The translations under genes were made by a program, and so were the position numbers. A DNA stretch of 64,000 nt from Nyssa sinensis (Eukaryota > Streptophyta > Magnoliopsida > Cornales > Nyssaceae): NCBI GenBank assembly GCA_008638375.1, contig CM018038.1, forward strand, positions 34,586,169-34,650,168, given 5' to 3'. Every line of letters starts with the position of its first letter. Within the stretch, counting starts at the first letter, position 1. This document shows positions 1-11,835 of this stretch, in pieces. Under the pieces are notes generated by a model. That model searched no databases. It saw only the letters and a program-made list of their open reading frames with translations, and was not told the DNA's origin.

Positions 1-1611
1 TCGCGAGTACCATGGCCAATTTTAGATTTTTCACCACAAGATCTATACCTTCATAATGTATAGCACCAACGTGCTCAACTCATGCCATGTTTCCAAAGAT
101 TCACATATACCATGATGCCTTGATTTTTCTATGCAATTTCAATGAGGTATTTATCAAATACATAGGGTATGCCTTAAATAATGCATCATACATAATGAAA
201 ACTATAACTTTTAAACCACAAAACTTTGTCTACATGGACTTAGCATATAATCCAATCAATTACACATATAATCATGTTACATGTTCACAACTTAAACAAA
301 TTCTCAAAGATTACACAAGTACACAAAGTACCAATACATTGAGCAACCATAACTTTCAAACTACAAGACTTTGTCTACATGTATTCAAGTTAGACTTTGA
401 TTACATAAGCTAGAATGCAATGAATTATACATATATTCAAGTTACATGTTCATCACTTCACCAAATTCCCAAAGAATACAAAAGTACACAAGGTACCAAC
501 CCTAGGTTTTTCAAGTAACTATATGCTAGGCGGTTTTATAACAACAAGGAAGCATGTAAGTTATGTAATCAACATACAAAAACACTCCTAAACTTAACTC
601 TATTCTTTACTTAGCAAAACATCATACCTAGAAGGATTTTTCTCAACCCTAGGGAGTTGTGATCACTATGCAGCCAAACCAATCAGTAAGAATGTAGCCC
701 TTGACATGGGGAACAACTTCTTAGAAGGAAGCGTTGTGAAATTCCAAGCTAGAGATGAATTTTGGAAGGCATAAAGTTGAAAAACCTAGGTTTTTCTCAC
801 CTTTTCTCTCCAAGCACGACTTGCTGTATATTCTCAAACCAATTCTGATAATTTTAAGTCTCACGTGCTGTATTTATACTCAAGGGGACAAGGGGTGAAA
901 AGACCTTTTTGCCCTTAATGAGTCGCGAGACCCCGTTACATTACAACTTGTCCTGAAGCACCTCAATTTGAAATTCTGCTTTAACCAAAATTCTTAAAAT
1001 TATTTTAGATAATATTTTTTCAAAAAAATTATTTTCTCTTGTTGGCAAGTGCGGCTGGGTCCACTCGGGCCACCCGGGATGCCCTTTTCAGGTTTATTTT
1101 TCAAACTATCTTCGATTAGACTTAAATTTTTACAGGAGATGTATTTTAACATTCTAAGCATATTTCTCTTCTATAGAATACTCAAATTATGCTTATAAAT
1201 ATGAATTATATCTAAATGATGCATGTGTAGTGTCCTACCGGCAAGTAGTGCATGAATAGTGTCCTATTGGCAAAACGAAAATTTATCCTGATTTTTCAGA
1301 TCTTTATAATATCAGCTTAAAATATATATACCCAATAAGATATATATATATATATATATATATATATGGGCTGCATGTAAAAGATGGGTGTCATCACCCT
1401 ATTAGACCAAACCTCTATCCAATTAAAATTCATGCAACAATACAACCCATATATATCTACATACAATCCATTGCATGCACTGTATAAGCTCTAAACAAAC
1501 TGAATATAGAGAGAAAGAGAGGCAGAGAGAGAAATGTAGAGGGAAAGGGAAAGGAGGTTTAGATAGAGAGAGAAAATGAGAGAAAAAAGAAATGAGAAAT
1601 GGCCAGCACTA
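1..1611. other. Unassigned AT-rich sequence
   Basis: I see no gene here. Two imperfect copies of a segment containing ACTTTGTCTACATG and GTTACATGTTCA lie at about 206-340 and 350-500. A (TA)n run lies at about 1340-1367 and a GAGA-rich purine tract at about 1505-1590. The short open frames have no recognisable domains. The segment probably belongs to an old retroelement, but I could not find its ends. Confidence 0.5.
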
Positions 1612-2099
1612 GAAAAAAAAAGTATGTCATCCTTTTTTGTTATGGATTTAGAGGGATCCCGGTTGCCTCCTTCCCTTAATGTTAGAAGGAACACCTCTTA
1701 TGGAAGATAGAGATATTGAGGAGTCGTTAGCTTATTTTTAGACAAGAAAAAGCAAACCCGTTAGAACAGAACAAAATTAAAAGCAAATTGAAAAGGAATG
1801 AAATAATTGAAATTGCATCGCCTTGTCTCCTAATTACATTCTAAAGATCCATTGACATGGATTGAATAAAATAAGCACTGAAATAAAGCGAAAAACTAAA
1901 GAAAACAAGGATATGAGGGCTAAGGTATGGAGTGGGAAGGTGTTAGGCACCCATCTTGCCCGATTTGAATGGATTAGCCTCGAATATTCACTTGCAATGC
2001 TATTTTGTCATAAGAAAACTGAAAAGAGAGATGTGAGTATGAAAGAGATAAATAATAAAAGATCTAGCATAAAGAAATAAAACAGAACAAAAAAACAGA
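1612..2099 (+). repeat. Dispersed direct repeat K, left copy
   Basis: This segment runs nearly colinear with 13057-13545. Shared landmarks are GGATCCCGGTTG, CCTCTTATGGAAGATAGAG, GAGGAGTCGTTAGCTT and GGGAAGGTGTTAGGCACCCA. The last phrase resembles what I remember of Ogre/Tat-type Gypsy LTRs, so an LTR fragment is my best guess. The copy stops exactly where the CACTA terminus begins at 2100, so the DNA transposon appears to have inserted into this repeat. I found no paired LTR ends or target duplication. Confidence 0.6.
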
Positions 2100-2525
2100 C
2101 ACTACAAGAAAGGGCATTATTAGTGACGCCTGTGTGCGTCGCTAATAGTCCCTATGCGTGTTGCTAAATAGTATTAATGACGTACATTTGTGCGTGCCAT
2201 GGCATCGCTAATAATAGTGTCGCTAATACTTTTAGCAACATGACATAAATAATATGTCGCCAATACGAACTACTAGTGACACACAACAAGCGTCGCTAAT
2301 AATAAAATGAAGTGTCGCTAATAGTACAACAAAAATATTGGGCGTCGCTAAAAAGCCCCACATGTAGGTATTAGTGACGAACAATGGGCGTCGCTAATAA
2401 TTCATTATTAGCGATGACTATGAATCATCGCTAATGATCAATTATTAGCGACACCAAGTGTTCGTTGCTAAATATCAGATGTGGCACTTTTAGCGACGCC
2501 TTTTGTATGTTGCTAAAAGTTTTTA
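2100..2525. repeat. CACTA terminus and subterminal repeats
   Basis: About 15 short motifs of the type TTAGCGACGC / GCGTCGCTAATA occur in both orientations directly behind the CACTACAAGAAA end. In CACTA elements such arrays bind the element-encoded TNPA-like protein that synapses the ends. That role here is inferred from position and arrangement. Confidence 0.8.
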
Positions 2526-2984
2526 TTATTTTTTCGGCCTTATTTTACACCTGATTTTCTCTTTTTTGTGTTTTATTCCCTATTTAAAACATGTATCAAT
2601 CATGTTTAAAACATATATCAATTATCTTGATATAAAACAATTTCATATATTATGAAATGAATATATTAAAAGAGAAGTGCAATCATATATATAGATATAT
2701 ATATATATAATTACTTACAATCGTAAAAGTATAATTTCTCAATAAACACAAAAATAAAAAATTGTCTTAGAAAATTTAACTACAGATATCCAGGAAAAGA
2801 AAAAAAAAAAAAAAGAGAGAAAAATAAGTCCCGATGCACAACTGAAAGACGGGGGCGCAATAATCTCGATCAATCTGAAATAAAGATCCAATGATATATA
2901 TTAGAACACTTATTAACTATATATGAACATAAAAATATTGTGATAAAAATTTTTGCATGCATAAATAGTAAGAACGACGGAAAG
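2526..2984. other. AT-rich CACTA spacer
   Basis: This stretch lies between the subterminal repeats and the tandem array. It is AT-rich, with a (TA)n stretch near 2690-2710 and a poly-A tract near 2798-2815. I see no gene or promoter. Confidence 0.5.
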
Positions 2985-5202
2985 TAGCATAAGTTGCAAA
3001 CCAGTGATCCGAACTGAGTGTCGTAAGTTTGTGCAGGTCTATTTTATCATTTTTGAAGTGTGTAATGGGGTTTCGGGATTGCTAATATTCAATGTTTTGG
3101 TCCGTCAAAACCCCAAAATGGGCATTTCTAGTGCAAAAAATTGCATAAGTTTCAAACCGGTGATCCGAACCGAGTGTTGTAAGTGCATGAAAGTCTATTT
3201 TAGCATTTGTGAGATGTGTGATGGGGTTTCGGGGGTCATTAGGCCGATATCTAGCATTTTAGTCTATAAAAATCCTAAAATGGGCTTTTTAAAGTAAAAA
3301 GTTGCATAAGTTTCAAACTGTGATCCCAAAATGAGTGCGGTAAGTTCGTACAAGTCGAATTTGTCATTTTTGATGTGTGTGATGGGGTTTTGAGGCCATT
3401 AGGCCGATATCCGGTATTTTTGTCTATCAAAACCCCAAAATGGGCCTTTTAGGAGCAAAAAATTGTATCAATTTCAAACCAGTGATCCGAATTGAGTGTT
3501 GTAAGTTTATGCAAGTCTATTTTGTCATTTTGAGGTGTGTGATAGGGTTTCGAGGCCGTTAGGCCAATATCTGGTATTTTGGTCTGTCAAAACTCCAAAA
3601 TAGGCTTTTTTAGAGTAAAAAATTACATAAGTTTCAAACTGGTGATTCGAACCGAGTGCTGTAAGTTCTTGCAAGTCTATTTTATTATTTGTGAGGTGTG
3701 TGTGATGGGGTATCAGAGTCATTAGGCTAATATCCGGCATTTTGATCTGTTAAAACTCCAAAATGGACCTTTTTAGAGTAGAAAGTTGCATAAGTTTCAC
3801 ACTGATGATTAGAACCGAGTGTTGTAAGTTCGTGCAAGTCTATCTTTTCATTTTTGAGGTTGTAATGGGATTTTGAAGCCTTTAGGCCAATATCCAGCAT
3901 TTTGTTATGTAAAAACTTGAAAATGGGACTTTTTAGAGTAGAAATTTGCATAAGTTTTAAAGCGATGATCCAACCAGAGTGTCGTAAGTTTTCACAAGTC
4001 TATTTTATCATTTTTTAAGTTATGTGATGGGGTTTCTAGGCCTATAAGATGATATCTGGTGTTTTGGTCCATCAAAACCCCAAAATGGGTCTTTTTAGAG
4101 TGAAAAATTGTATAAGTTTCAAACTGGTGATCCAAACTGATTGTCGTGAGTTAGTGCAAATCTATATTATCATTTTTGAGGTGTGTGATGGGTTTTCAGG
4201 CTTATTAGGATGATATCTGGCATTTTGGTCCATCAAAATCCCAAAATGGGACTTCTTGGAGTGGAAAGTTGTTTAAGTTTCAAATATGTGATCAGAACCG
4301 AGTGTCGTAGGTTTTTGTAAGTCTATTTTGTCATTTTTGAGGTGTATGATAGGTTTTCTAGGCCGTTAGGCTAATATCCAGCATTTTGGTCCATCAAAAC
4401 CCAAAAATGGGTCTTTTAGGAGCAGAAAGTTACATAAGTTTCAAACCAGTGATCTGAACCGATTGTCGTAAGTTCTTGCAAGTCTATTTTATCATTCTTG
4501 AGGTGTATGATGGTGTTTCTAGTCTGTTAAGTTGATATCTGGTGCTTTGGTCTATCAAAATCCAAAATGGACCTTTTTGGAGCAAAAAGTTACATAAGTT
4601 TCAAACTTGTGATCAGAACCGAGTTTCATAAGTTCATGTAAGTATATTTTTTCATTTTTGAGGTGTGTGATGGGGTTTCTAGGCCGTTAGGCTGATATCC
4701 AGCATTTTGGTCCATCAAAACTCGAAAATGGATCTTTTAGAGCATAAAGTTACATAAGTTTCAAACCGGTTATCCGAACCGAGTGTTGCAAGTTCATGCA
4801 AGTGTATTTTATCATTTGTAAGGTATGTGATGGGGTTTCTAGGCCGTTAAGCCATTATCTAGTGTTTTGGTCTATCAAAACCCCAAAATGGGCCTTTTTG
4901 GAGTAAAAAGTTGCATAAGTTTCAAACCGGTGATCCGAATCGATTATCGTAAGTTCGTGCAAGTATATTTTTTCATTTTTGAGGTGTGTGATGGGGTTTC
5001 TAGGCTATTAGGCTGATATCTGGTGTTTTGTTCAATCAAAACCCCAAAATAGGCCTTTTTAGAGCAAAAAGTTACATAAGTTTCAAATTGGTGATCTGAA
5101 TTGAGTTCCGTGAGTATGTGCAAGTCTATTTTATCATTTATGAGATGTGTTATGGGATTTTGAGGCCATTAGGCAGATATCTGGTGGTTCAAAAATGGGT
5201 CT
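2985..5202. repeat. ~161-bp tandem array, about 14 copies, inside CACTA
   Basis: The anchor CATTTTTGAGGTGTGTGATGGGG recurs with its first base at about 3048, 3204, 3365, 3526, 3686, 3849, 4009, 4171, 4332, 4493, 4653, 4813, 4974 and 5135, a spacing of 156-163 bp. Each unit also carries a CATAAGTTTCAAACCGGTGA-like box, GGCCGTTAGGC, GATATCTGG and CAAAACCCCAAAATGGGC. The array abuts, and slightly overlaps, the 3' end of the transposase remnant. Units are diverged from one another, so the array is old. Confidence 0.95.
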
Positions 5203-6003
5203 TTTACTACGACATATCAATTTCGTTGATATGTTATTAGTGAGATATTCACGTATTGCAATTGGAAGAAGTTGTTGTAAAAGGACATGGCAGTTCTGGC
5301 TCTTCAATCTAGATATTTTTTTATTTTTAACATTTACACATCGAGATATATTCGATGGATATCCATTTGGGAACTTCACCGATTTAAACCACTCATCGGA
5401 TGATAACGTATAGCATGTAGGAGGTACGATATATTTTTCACCGCTACGTATTAGGTGCAACTCTTTCCGTATTCCCAGCTTCTGCAAGTCCAACTAGGCT
5501 TTAAAAGTATCCTTCATTTTCCCTTCAATGTTCATCAAAGTTTCCAGCACATTATCACAAATGTTATTCTCGATGTGCATAACATCTAAATTGTGCCTCA
5601 ACTTAAAAGTTTCCTAGTACGACAACTCAAAAATTATGTTCTTCTTCGTCCAGATTAACTCCGCATTAGTACGCTTCCTCTTCTTAGTACCCAGTATCTT
5701 CCCAAACCTCACTGGTTGGATGAGTGCCAATTGTGCCAACACGTCTTCCCTAGACAACAATGGAAGTGACGATCTGCGTTTAATTTTTCCATCAAATAGA
5801 TACTTCTGCCGATTTTACCAACCATGTGATGGCGGTAGAAAACGATGATGGAACATGCAGCATATCTTATTTCCATTGAAAAAATGTAAGGAACATGTAT
5901 CCTTATTGCATACCGGACATGGCAAATACCCCTTAGTGCTCCACGCAGACAAGTTCTTGTGTGTAGGAATGTCATTTACAGTCCACAGTACCGCTGCATG
6001 CAA
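5134..6003 (-). pseudogene. TNP2-like CACTA transposase fragment
   Basis: Reading on the minus strand from 6003, the frame gives a WSTKGYLPCPVC segment with Cys-rich motifs (CPVCNKDTC), a RRFLPP-like HHRFLPPSHGW, then LDVMHIENNICDN (about 5540-5600), a TNP2 hallmark. It ends with DLQKLGIRKELH and SQNCHVLLQQLLPIAIR. Stop codons interrupt the frame at about 5815, 5613 and 5497. The one at 5613 sits where the family normally has a tryptophan. The N-terminal and catalytic upstream part is missing because LTR D begins 6 bp before the first readable codon. The C-terminal end runs into the tandem array. This is a dead remnant of the enzyme that cuts and pastes CACTA elements in the nucleus. Confidence 0.88.
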
Positions 6004-6342
6004 TTAAAATGTATAACACCCTGACCCGATTAACGTAAATTAAGTCACTAATTAAATATTACGGACTTTATGAAGCAAAATAATAGTTAAGAAAAATTAG
6101 ATCAAGAAAATGAAGACAATAATAAAATAAATATACAACTAATGAAAATGGTACATGAAGAAAATAAACAAAATTGCAAGACTTTGATTTTGTGAAATTG
6201 ACATATGAAGGAAATGAATAAGAATACAAGTACACAAGAAACAAAATAAAAATAAAGCAAAAAGGAGAAAAATGGGATAAAATGTAAACATTGCCAAACA
6301 AGGCATAAGAAGAAAAATGAAGAGAAATAGGCCAAAAGTGTT

Positions 6343-6425
6343 GGCCCAAAGGTTTGATCCCAAGACCAAAAAGGTGGGAAGAACCTAAACCCAAAAATTA
6401 AACCACTTAAGCTGCAAGCACTTTT
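6343..6425 (-). other. tRNA-like module 1 in LTR D (degenerate)
   Basis: On the minus strand, CAGCTTAAGTGG (6414-6403) resembles a Pol III A-box. GGGATCAAACCT (about 6362-6350) resembles a B-box. They lie 54 bp apart, the spacing of a tRNA gene. The same module is better preserved in LTR F at 58625-58731. It is antisense to the LTR. Not a functional tRNA gene; probably a tRNA-derived relic. Confidence 0.5.
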
Positions 6426-6538
6426 GTTTTATATATCTCACAAGATATATATACATATTATGTAAAAGCCCTTCACACCACCCATCACAACCAATCTCCA
6501 TACATGCAACATATCAGCACCCCAAATATAATATATAA

Positions 6539-6569
<31 letters not shown>

Positions 6570-7655
6570 CATATGTGTGAGACAGAATTCACTAAGTGTG
6601 TGTCTAGAGAGAGAGAGAAGAAGAAGAAGAGAGGAAGAAGAAGAAGGAAGGACCAACCTCTGCGCATGTATGTCTGAAGCTGAGTGAAGATTCAAAACCA
6701 AACCTAGATAAGAGAAGAATAGGAAGGGAGAGAGAGGGAGACCGAAGAAAGGGAGAATCAAGAGAGGAAGGTAGTTTTTCTGTCTATAATTCTTCTACTT
6801 TTAGCTACTGTTTTAATGCATTAATAACATGCATGCACTTGAAATTAAAAAAGGATGAAAGTTGAAAGAAAATGGAACAAAGTAGGATGAGCAAACCCAC
6901 GAACCCACCTCAGGTGAACCAAAAAAAAAAAAAAGGGTTATAAAGAACCCTTAACCAAACGTTGTTGGGTGATCGAGCGTCAAAACTAGACCAAAAATAG
7001 ATCACATAGGAATAAGAACCGCACATTTTAGCCCAGAAATAAGGATTTTATAAAGAGTTGCAACCATGGAAAGGAAATTAGAAGAACCTAGATTAAACAT
7101 GTTTTGGTTAGTTTTAAGAATGCAAAAGCATTCCCCTAACTCCTAGAAGCATATAGGAAGAAAAAGGAAGAAAAATCACTATTTAAAAGTTCACGAAATA
7201 GAAAAAAATTAGCTCATTGGAAAAGCAGTGGCTCGCCGAAGCAACCACTGCAAAGGTATATTTCAACGGGCCAAGATGGTTAAAATCAAAATATGAATTT
7301 AGAAATGGAATCCCCAAGAAATTTAGAATCGAACCATGTTGGGTAGTAGCCAAAATTCAACTAGCGAAGATTACCGGCGCTAAAGAAGGCCACCCGAACC
7401 CTCGTCGGAGTCTTGGGGAAGAAGGCACTATTCGAGTCAAGTCTCGAGTTGGATTCGGTTCGAGCGCCGACCGAAATATAAAGTGGGTTTAGGTTTTTAA
7501 TGAGACGACATCGTTTTGGGATGTTAGAGTTTTTAATTTAAATGAGGTTGGGATTGTTTGGCTACGAGGTTAGGAGATTAATTGAATAAACGCATGCGGA
7601 ACAAGGATATCCTATCCTTTTTGCCTCTTGCCCATTGTTTGGAATTTGAAATATT

Positions 7656-7757
7656 AAAAAACTAAAGGGGAGCTGCAGCTCCCCAATTTCAATCCCCAAA
7701 CCTCTAGCATAGTGATCCTTAAAATCCAAGCATATGGCCACTATACCACGATGGGAC
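7656..7757 (-). other. tRNA-like module 2 in LTR D
   Basis: On the minus strand, TGGTATAGTGG (7748-7738) fits the A-box consensus. GGATTGAAATT (7695-7685) is a weak B-box 53 bp downstream. A GGGGAGCTGCAGCTCCCC palindrome and a run of six T follow. Homologous modules occur in LTR F (57272-57372) and in the 3' LTR of element B (about 37808-37900), always antisense to the LTR. I read this as a SINE-like or tRNA-derived unit carried within the LTR family. Confidence 0.55.
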
Positions 7758-8589
7758 ATTTGATATAATATTAAAATAATAAATATATAATATGAAATTA
7801 AATAATTATTTATTATAAATTGTCTCGTTACCCAAATAAAATAAAAGAGTAGAGTATTTTAACTATTTTGGACATTCTAGACCCGATAGTAGGGGGTCTG
7901 ATTTATTAAAGCCAAATAGAAGTCTGAGAGGGTTTAAATTGACTTTCTTTGATGTTCTAGACCCAATGGTGAAGTCCATATTATCAAGCTAAAAATAAGA
8001 CATGTGAAAATACAACTTCATTAAATTACTCTTAATAGTCCGATTTAACAGAAATAAGACCTATCATAGGAAATTAAGATTCACCAGCTATAAAAATAAA
8101 CTAAGAACACCAAATAGGTGATAATTTAAATTAAGTGTGGACTTAATTAATTAATTCCTTATAAATTGTTCTTAGGAACTACAAGGGAAAAGGGAAGGCA
8201 CAATAGTAGTGCCAACCCCGAAGAGAAATGTGAGTAATCCTGTACTTTGAAGTGGAGGTTTTAACTCCATGAGTTTGAAAGTGTTTTTAAGTTCAAAATT
8301 CCTGAAGTGATTTAAGTTCAAATTCTTGTATTTAAATGACTCATGATTCAAAACTATTACTGCTTCCATTTTTAAATTATATCTTGAAATGCAAGTTAGC
8401 TTGTTTATACTGCTGACTTTCTCTAAGTTTATATTCCAGCATGTCTACGTTAAATTCAAAATTTTATTAAATGCCTCTTTAAAAGTAAGTGTCTTTCATT
8501 CTAGCTTTGTTTTAAATATTCCTATACATTGTGGTTAAATACTCTGAAGCTTATGTCATAAATGATTTGAATTCGTATATTCCAAGTAT

Positions 8590-9075
8590 TCTAAAGACTC
8601 TCTTAAAATATTCATATTTTAAATGCTCATGAAAAACATCTATTTGAAGAAGTCATGTTTTAACGCTCTCAAAAAGCCTCTATTTGAAGAAGTAATGTTT
8701 TAACGCTCTCGAAAAGCCTCTATTTGAAGAAGTCATATTTTAAATGCTCTCGCACAGCATCTATTTGAAGAAGTCATGTTTTAAATGCTCTTAATAAGCA
8801 TCTATTTGAAGAAATCATGTTTTAAATGATCTCGAAAAGTATCTATTTGAAGAAGTCATATTTTAAATGCTCTTGAAAAAGCATCTGTTTGAAGAAGTCA
8901 TGTTTTAAATGCTCTCGAAAAACATATATTTGAAGAAGTAATATTTTAAATACTCTTTAAAAGGCATTTATTTGAAGAAGTTATGTCTTAAATGCGTTTA
9001 AAAAAAAAACTACTGGGAGGTTATGTTTTAATGCTTTTAAATAGAATCTATTTGTAAAGAAATATTTTTAAATGC
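8590..9075 (+). repeat. ~40-42-bp tandem repeats in LTR D
   Basis: About eleven imperfect units of the form TCATGTTTTAAATGCTCTCG plus AAAAGCATCTATTTGAAGAAG follow one another. The LTRs of element B have only one such unit (near 29063 and 39403), so the array expanded in this copy or its lineage. Confidence 0.85.
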
Positions 9076-9920
9076 CTCTTGTTTGCGAACTGGTAATGCA
9101 AGATAATTGTACATAAGCACTGCGAGCTCGTGAGGCCCTTCAGGACTCACATACTAGAAAAATGTCTGGTAGAAGGTTTATCCCCCAAGTATGAGATATC
9201 TCTACGAGAAGCAAAACTGAAGTCCAGTTCGAAACGGATTCTTCTGTTAAAATGTTCTGTTCAGAAATGGCAGAAGTTTTATCTCTTATTTTTCTAATTG
9301 TGATTCCATGTTCTGATTTCATGAACAAAAGATTCATGTTTTCATAAGTAATGATAGAAGTTTTTCGAACCCCTATTTGCATGAGAAGGGTTTTTAAGAA
9401 AAATGGCACAGTTTTTAAAATGACAATGGGGTCGTGCCTTTTTATTTACGAGAAAATGATTTTATTCACCCTGTTAACAAGTAAATGATTTAAACTCTTT
9501 TGGTCACTAAATGGCAACCATGTATGTGTTACAAGTTTTCTGCTGCATATCAAATGTCTTACTCAAATGTTTTAAATGCCTCGTGTTACATGTTTTTAAA
9601 GATTCTTGTACTCTGTATACGTGAAATATCTATTTTACTCGAATGCCTTAAATGCTTCATGTTACGTGTTTTTGAAGTTTCCTATGTCCTGTATTTGAAG
9701 AAACACATGCCTAGCCTGAATGCCTTGAATGCTTCATGCTCTTTGTTGTCAACAATCATGTATTATGTATCAGAAGTGTACGAGCAATTGGTAGTGAGTG
9801 CCTTTATAAACTCCCTTAACTGACCCACTACCTGTTGAAAACCTATGACATGGTACTGAAATTACTCACGAACTTAGTGAAGCTCACATGGATTATCCAT
9901 CGTATGTGCAAGTGATTGGA

Positions 9921-10042
9921 ATGTGGGGTATAGGACCCACAACCACAGTGAAGTACAGGTTCGGAAGTTTAGAAATGCATGAGGTATGGGACTCACGGGT
10001 GAAATAATGTGAAGTTCAAAAGTTCGTGAGGTATGGGACTCA
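9921..10042 (+). repeat. Retroelement leader repeats next to D
   Basis: Three short units containing GGTAT(A/G)GGAC(C/T)CA(C) resemble the leader repeats of element B (30180-30412). This suggests the start of the internal region of the element that owned LTR D. Confidence 0.5.
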
Positions 10043-10611
10043 TGTCATTACCCAAAACCCACCCTACGCAGATTAAGGGTCAATAACTAACACTATCACT
10101 GTCACTCAAAAAAGCTATACAGAATCAAATGAGATGCACAGGAGTGATATATTTTTTTTATTAATTGTGGAAGGTACACATATGCAACTCATTCGATAAC
10201 CATCTCCACATCTGTCATTTATAAAGTCTACTCAAAATAGGATCATTATCACTACTGTTCATCATGAGTCATCAACATTTATACACACATCATATATGTA
10301 TCTACAAAAGAACAAAAAGATAGTTGCCAAAAGTCCAGGTTGTCATCAGTCCCAAAAATACATCATGTGATTACCCAAAAGATTCCACATCACATCCAAC
10401 CCAGATTTCAATACAAAGATTCATTACATTCACACCCTCAGCTATTTTGCATAGACTTGTTACCTCCTTGCTAAATCAATTACCTAGAATATGTTGGATA
10501 AATCCATATGAGCTTCACTAAGCTAGTGAGTAATTCTTGCATCTTATCATAGGTTTTGCAAGACAGACTTTTGCACAAAATACCATGGGCACTAAGTTCT
10601 TAAACAGATAG

Positions 10612-10640
10612 TGTGTGTGTATATATATATATATATATAT
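10612..10640. repeat. (GT)n(AT)n microsatellite
   Basis: A short GTGTGTGT run is followed by about ten AT dinucleotides, within LTR E. Confidence 0.9.
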
Positions 10641-10784
10641 CAGGATAACTTAAAACATAATTCAGATTACAGAACAAATAATATGATAACAAATGATAGA
10701 TACACATGAAAAGATGCTTTTAAAAATATAATTTCTAATAACGGATAACATACACATAGTACACATATCAAAGATTCACATAAT

Positions 10785-11005
10785 GAGTCAGAGCACTAGA
10801 TGGGTAAGTCTCATAAGAGTTGGAACGCCACGTAGGTAAGTCTCATACATGGAATCCACAACGAGTTAGAGCGCCATGTGGGTAAGTCTCAAAAGAGTCA
10901 GAATGCCACACGGGTAAATCTCGTGTAGACACAAAAATCGAGTCAGAGTGCCATATGGGTAAGTCTCAAAAGATTCAGAGCGACACATGGATAAGCCTCA
11001 GAACA
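10785..11005. repeat. Minisatellite in LTR E
   Basis: About six imperfect units with the core GAGTCAGAG(C/T)GCCA and TGGGTAAGTCTC, 33 bp or multiples apart, start about 0.75 kb from the LTR terminus. Other LTRs of the family carry different minisatellites at the corresponding place. Confidence 0.8.
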
Positions 11006-11835
11006 GACACATGATCGAATTCAAAATACGTACATTTTAGGTTTCATAGTCAAAACTAGATCATGTAAATCATTTTTCTCATTTAAGGGGTGCCATGGTT
11101 TACAGATGTCTTTAAAATCAGTATACACATGAATGCCATTTCAAAATCTAAACATGAAAATTATATTTCTCGAATAGTTCACGAATTGCTAACATTTGAG
11201 CAGATACAAAACACTTAAGCATTTTCAAATAGGAGATAAAACACAGATTCGAGTTGCAAGATAATAAGTTTAGCATTTTGAACAGGACATAAGACATTTT
11301 GGCATTTTTCAAGTAGGATATAAAAATATTACTGCTTCAAGATGTCGGATTACTCACCTCAAACCTTCAGTTAGCTATGCTAACTCCTTTTTCTTTGTCT
11401 ATAGTTCCTAAATCATAAGTCAAATATACATAACCATACATTATACTGTAATTGAGGCATTTTTATTGGTCACTTATTATTTTTGTAGCCTTAGGCTTAA
11501 AGTTGGGTCCTACCTTCTTTTTTCTAATTTTATTTAATAGCTAAATAATTACTTGGGACCTAGTGGGTATTACCTCATTTATTGTTTCATACTTTTCAAA
11601 ATTTATTTAGGTTTAACAAACATCACCATTGAGTTCGGAATGTCTAAAATAATCAAATTAGTCTACCTTTTATATTTAATTGACTCTGGGTATCATTAGA
11701 GGTACATGGTACTTTTACATTTTTCGTGTCTTAATTTTTTAGGACTTAATTTCACAAATCAAACTCCGCCGTTGAGTTCGGAATACCCAAAAATATTGGA
11801 TTACACTATCTTTTTATTTTATTTGGGCATCCCTG

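Larger units (their letters stand above)
2100..6009 (-). mobile_element. CACTA (En/Spm) transposon, truncated
   Basis: The left end begins CACTACAAGAAA at 2100, the classic plant CACTA terminus. It is followed by dense subterminal repeats, a large tandem array and, on the minus strand, a TNP2-class transposase remnant. The 3 bp before the terminus are AGA, but the partner terminus (CTTGTAGTG plus AGA) was not found, so the target duplication cannot be confirmed. The element is interrupted inside the transposase by LTR D at 6010. I did not recognise its missing half on the far side of D. Confidence 0.85.
6010..9920 (+). mobile_element. LTR D, Gypsy-type long LTR inserted in CACTA
   Basis: The LTR begins TGTATAACACCCTGACCCG at 6010. 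Its body aligns by landmarks with LTRs B, C and F: GACATTCTAGACCCGATAG near 7870, GGGAAGGCACAATAGTAG near 8193, TGAAGTGGAGGTTTTAACTC near 8250, and GAGATATCTCTACGAG near 9193. The last ~0.6-0.8 kb of the LTR, including the usual CGTGACA end, is missing. It passes near 9900 into leader-like sequence with GGTATGGGACTC repeats. No coding capacity. The 5 bp before it (TAAAA) have no partner that I can identify. Confidence 0.75.
10043..11835 (-). mobile_element. LTR E, inverted LTR fragment
   Basis: It begins TGTCATTACCCAAAACCCACCC, the mirror of the shared LTR end, directly after GTATGGGACTCA. On the plus strand it then shows the inverted landmarks of the family: GATTACTCACCTC (about 11347) and two GAGTTCGGAAT...CC(A)AAA boxes near 11632 and 11774. 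It breaks off near ATTTGGGCATCCC at about 11835, so roughly the 5' half of the LTR is missing. No coding region. Confidence 0.7.

Noticed and set aside
87..413. 108-codon plus-strand frame near the left edge
   Set aside because: It has no recognisable domain, is Asn/Tyr/His-rich as expected from AT-rich DNA, and overlaps an imperfect local duplication.
2985..5202. Centromeric satellite
   Set aside because: The monomer length is suggestive, but the array is short, diverged, and sits inside a CACTA element between its end and its transposase.
5147..5413. 88-codon plus-strand frame
   Set aside because: It is the shadow of the TNP2 transposase remnant on the opposite strand.
7217..7492. 91-codon plus-strand frame in LTR D
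   Set aside because: It lies in LTR sequence without homology; the length is compatible with chance.
8590..9075. CRISPR-like array
   Set aside because: Units are contiguous tandem repeats without unique spacers, in a plant LTR.
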